Program-made: the position numbers and the translations under genes
Assembly: GCF_030287445.1 (NCBI RefSeq)
Contig: NZ_JASVWB010000002.1
Location: 62,001 to 126,000 of the forward strand
DNA length: 64,000 nucleotides
Direction: 5' to 3'
Source: Streptomyces sp. ALI-76-A
GTDB taxonomy: Bacteria; Actinomycetota; Actinomycetes; Streptomycetales; Streptomycetaceae
Shown: positions 62,221 to 64,000 of the stretch, piece after piece
How positions within the stretch are numbered: position 1 is the stretch's first letter
How the letters are laid out: every line of letters begins with the position of its first letter
The notes under the pieces: model-generated
Seen by the model: the letters and a program-made list of their open reading frames with translations, nothing else
Databases searched by the model: none
Told to the model about the DNA's origin: nothing

Positions 62221-62273
62221 GCACGAGCGAGGCTGCGACCGGAACCAGAGGCCGGTCGCAGCCTCGCTCGTGC
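62221..62273. terminator. Large perfect stem-loop, probable bidirectional terminator
   Basis: 22-bp perfect arms, 62221-62242 and 62252-62273, enclosing a 9-nt loop AACCAGAGG. The arms contain GCACGAGCGAGG and CCTCGCTCGTGC. Lies after the exporter gene and before an opposing gene, so it can end both transcripts. Confidence 0.85.
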
Positions 62274-62325
62274 TGCGTGCACCATCTGACCCGCCCCTGG
62301 CCAGAGCATCCATGTGCGTTTGGGT

Positions 62326-62577
62326 TCAACACGCTGTACTTGACAGGGAACAGACCCGGTCCGTGTACAGCTTCGTCGTCAACGTGTCGTGCTCGTGATG
62401 GCGGCGGAAGGCGTCCAGCTCGATCGCCTCCAGCGGCAGCATCAGCGGCTCCTCCGAGTCAACACTACCCAGGACCGCCGTCTGAATCTGCCGCCTGTCA
62501 CCCTGCTCACAGTATGCGGCGAGAGGTGATGCAGCCTCAGCCACAAGCCCGCTCTCGTTCAGTCCTAAAGGACGCCG
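62326..62577 (-). pseudogene. Protein-like C-terminal fragment of unknown family
   Basis: The frame reads [20 protein letters not shown], then VDSEEPLMLPLEAIELDAFR and RHHEHDTLTTKLYTDRVCSL to a stop at 62326. Composition is protein-like, but there is no start and the cyclophilin gene stop overlaps its 5' side. Not recognised. Confidence 0.4.
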
Positions 62578-63062
62578 GATGAGGCGATCGCGATCTCGGC
62601 CTTGGTGGCGCCTGACTGTGATCCGAAGGACTCGATCTTCCGGACAAGTTCCTGGCCCTCCGTGACCTCGCCGAAGACGACGTGCTTGCCGTCGAGCCAT
62701 GAGGTGACAACGGTGGTGATGAAGAACTGCGAGCCGTTGCTGTCGGGGCCGGAGTTCGCCATCGACAGCAGGTACGGGCGGTCGTGCTTCAGGGTGAAGT
62801 TCTCGTCAGCGAACTTCGCGCCGTAGATGCTCTTGCCTCCGGTACCGTTGCCGGCGGTGAAATCACCGCCCTGCAGCATGAAGTCAGGGATGACGCGGTG
62901 GAACTTCGAGCCCGCGTAGCCGAAGCCTTTCTCGCCGGTGGCCAGCGCGCGGAAGTTCTCGGCGGTTTTCGGGACGACCTCGCTGAAGAGGTTGAAGACG
63001 ATGCGGCCTTCGGGGCGCCCGTCAATGGTGATGTCGAAGTAGACGTTGCTCATAGGCATCAT
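62565..63062 (-). CDS. Cyclophilin-type peptidyl-prolyl cis-trans isomerase
   Basis: 165 residues from ATG 63062, seven bases after GGGGG; ATG 63059 or 63053 ([16 protein letters not shown]) are alternatives. [20 protein letters not shown] is the cyclophilin signature with the catalytic Arg, followed by [20 protein letters not shown] and [15 protein letters not shown]. No signal peptide, so a cytoplasmic folding helper. Unusually complete for this otherwise decayed region. Confidence 0.95.
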   Translation of the reverse strand: MMPMSNVYFDITIDGRPEGRIVFNLFSEVVPKTAENFRALATGEKGFGYAGSKFHRVIPDFMLQGGDFTAGNGTGGKSIYGAKFADENFTLKHDRPYLLSMANSGPDSNGSQFFITTVVTSWLDGKHVVFGEVTEGQELVRKIESFGSQSGATKAEIAIASSGVL

Positions 63063-63299
63063 TCTGTCACCCCCGATATATGGCGCGACGGGGACTCGGC
63101 GGTCCGGGACGCCCGCATGGCGCGGGCCGTCGACCGACGCCCGTGGGGGATGCCGCAGGCACCGGCCCGCCAGGTCCCGTAGGGCGGCCCCCGCCGTGCT
63201 CGACTCCAAGCTGTACCGCGACGCCCAGCAACGAGGCGACCTTCCCCCGTCAGGAGTGGGCGATCGCCCAAGACCTGCGGAACTACAGCCACGTGGTCC

Positions 63300-63576
63300 G
63301 CAAGGATTGACGGGCACCGCGTGGCTCCCGGGCTGGGCACGGCTGCTGCTGGCCGTGCTGCCGGAGGCGCGCCCTGCCTTCAAGCAACTCTCCGAGCAGT
63401 ACAGCGACATCGCGTTCGTGTCCGTGGACGTCGACAAGGTTGCTCCCGTAGCTCGCGAGTACAACATCCGAGCCATGCCCACGGTCATCTTCTTCAAGAA
63501 CGGCGACAAGGCCGACGACCTGATGGGGGCGAACACGGTTTCGCTCAAGGACAAGGTGACGGCGATGGCCGCGTAG
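63300..63576 (+). pseudogene. Thioredoxin with disrupted active-site region
   Basis: The C-terminal part is normal thioredoxin: [40 protein letters not shown] and KDKVTAMAA with the cis-Pro in AMPT. Upstream this frame reads [19 protein letters not shown] and lacks WCGPC; another frame gives CWPCCRRR at that position (about 63335-63355). A frameshift has therefore removed the redox motif, and the first beta strand is missing. Confidence 0.75.
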
Positions 63577-63750
63577 CGCCTGGTGCACAGCCGGCGACCA
63601 TCAGGCCAGCCGCTGCCTGACTCGGAGGCACTGGCGGTGCTGCGGTGCGCAACACGCGGGCCTGGGTGCGGCCACGCGTAGCAGCGGTGGGTGGAAATTC
63701 CGGAGCCGTCGGGGTCGAGGAGGACCTGGTAGACGGTGCCAGTGCCGGGA
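63577..63750. other. Spacer with no gene
   Basis: No coding evidence between the thioredoxin remnant and the nicotinamidase gene. Confidence 0.4.
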
Positions 63751-64000
63751 CTATTCCGGTACCGGTGCCTCGCCGGATACCGCGACGCCAGCCTTGCGGA
63801 AGTCGTTCAGCGCAGCAGCGGTGGTGTGCGGGGCGACCCCGACGGAGTAGTCCAGACGTACGCGTGCGCGAAAGCCCGCCGCGACGGCATCCAGGGCGGT
63901 CGCCCGTACACAGTGATCTGTCGCGATGCCCACCACATCGACATTCTCGACCCCCCGGACGCGCAGCCAGTCCGCCAGCAAGGTTCCCTCCGCGTCCGCG
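63751..64000 (-). CDS. pncA: Nicotinamidase/isochorismatase-family protein, partial (C-terminal part)
   Basis: Runs in from the window end; 82 codons are visible. [20 protein letters not shown], then [20 protein letters not shown] with the catalytic Cys in DHCV, and [20 protein letters not shown]. This is the C-terminal half of PncA-type nicotinamidases, which hydrolyse nicotinamide to nicotinate in NAD salvage. The N-terminal half with Asp and Lys of the triad lies outside. Confidence 0.88.
   Translation of the reverse strand, partial: ADAEGTLLADWLRVRGVENVDVVGIATDHCVRATALDAVAAGFRARVRLDYSVGVAPHTTAAALNDFRKAGVAVSGEAPVPE

Noticed and set aside
1..64000. CRISPR arrays, tRNA and rRNA genes
   Set aside because: I looked for evenly spaced short direct repeats and for conserved tRNA T-arm/CCA or rRNA blocks and saw none. 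Short repeats found are operator pairs or duplications.

Overview
The window is high-GC, and its reading frames have the strong third-position GC bias, GTG/TTG starts and regulator-dense layout of an actinomycete. Gene content (SARP-like regulator, secreted lipoproteins, replication-relaxation fragments, many Streptomyces-type insertion sequences, one TTA codon at the second position of a regulator) points to Streptomyces or a close relative. Almost all assignments rest on reading translated motifs by eye; no database search was run. I saw no rRNA, tRNA or CRISPR array.

Layout. (1) 1-7.0 kb: a fructan/fructose island with a secreted GH32 enzyme (cut by the window edge), a PfkB-type sugar kinase, a three-gene FrcBCA-type ABC importer and a LacI regulator; four copies of a 14-bp palindrome sit upstream of the GH32 gene and in the divergent kinase/importer promoter. 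(2) 7.3-22.1 kb: small secreted proteins, an ArsR-like regulator, a SARP-ABATE fusion, a DHA2 exporter with its divergent XRE-cupin regulator, a RidA/SRPBCC/NAD(P)-binding gene group with a divergent GntR regulator, all separated by decayed ISL3, IS3, IS30, IS110, IS5 and Tn3 material and by genes of which only 3' ends remain. (3) 22.3-27.1 kb: an IclR-controlled D-glucarate module (5-dehydro-4-deoxyglucarate dehydratase, GntP-type permease, glucarate dehydratase). (4) 27.6-38.5 kb: AraC regulator, peptidoglycan-binding protein, methyltransferase, orphan barstar, VOC protein, then more IS debris with fragments of argS, a DNA ligase and a beta-propeller gene, and a lysozyme-like gene with a frameshift. 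(5) 39.0-52.6 kb: the most coherent system, a sugar-acid pathway cluster whose gene set matches the complete non-phosphorylating L-fucose route (mutarotase, dehydrogenase, lactonase, dehydratase, 2-keto-3-deoxy acid dehydrogenase, diketo-acid hydrolase) plus an ABC importer, a FadR-type GntR regulator and a large secreted GH141-like beta-helix enzyme. A 24-bp operator-like element occurs both in the GntR/operon divergent promoter and, inverted, in front of the GH141-like gene. A LutA-like gene at the operon end, which would oxidise the lactate produced, is broken. (6) 52.6-64 kb: ISL3/IS630 debris, an ornithine cyclodeaminase-family enzyme, three cell-envelope proteins, an XRE-cupin/flavoprotein-disulfide reductase-like/DHA2 exporter group, a cyclophilin, a disrupted thioredoxin and the 3' part of a nicotinamidase gene.

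How it fits together: three sugar-uptake and catabolism modules (fructan, glucarate, probable fucosylated polymer) typical of a saprophyte are embedded in a region that has accumulated insertions and truncated genes, suggesting a chromosome-arm or otherwise plastic location (inference).
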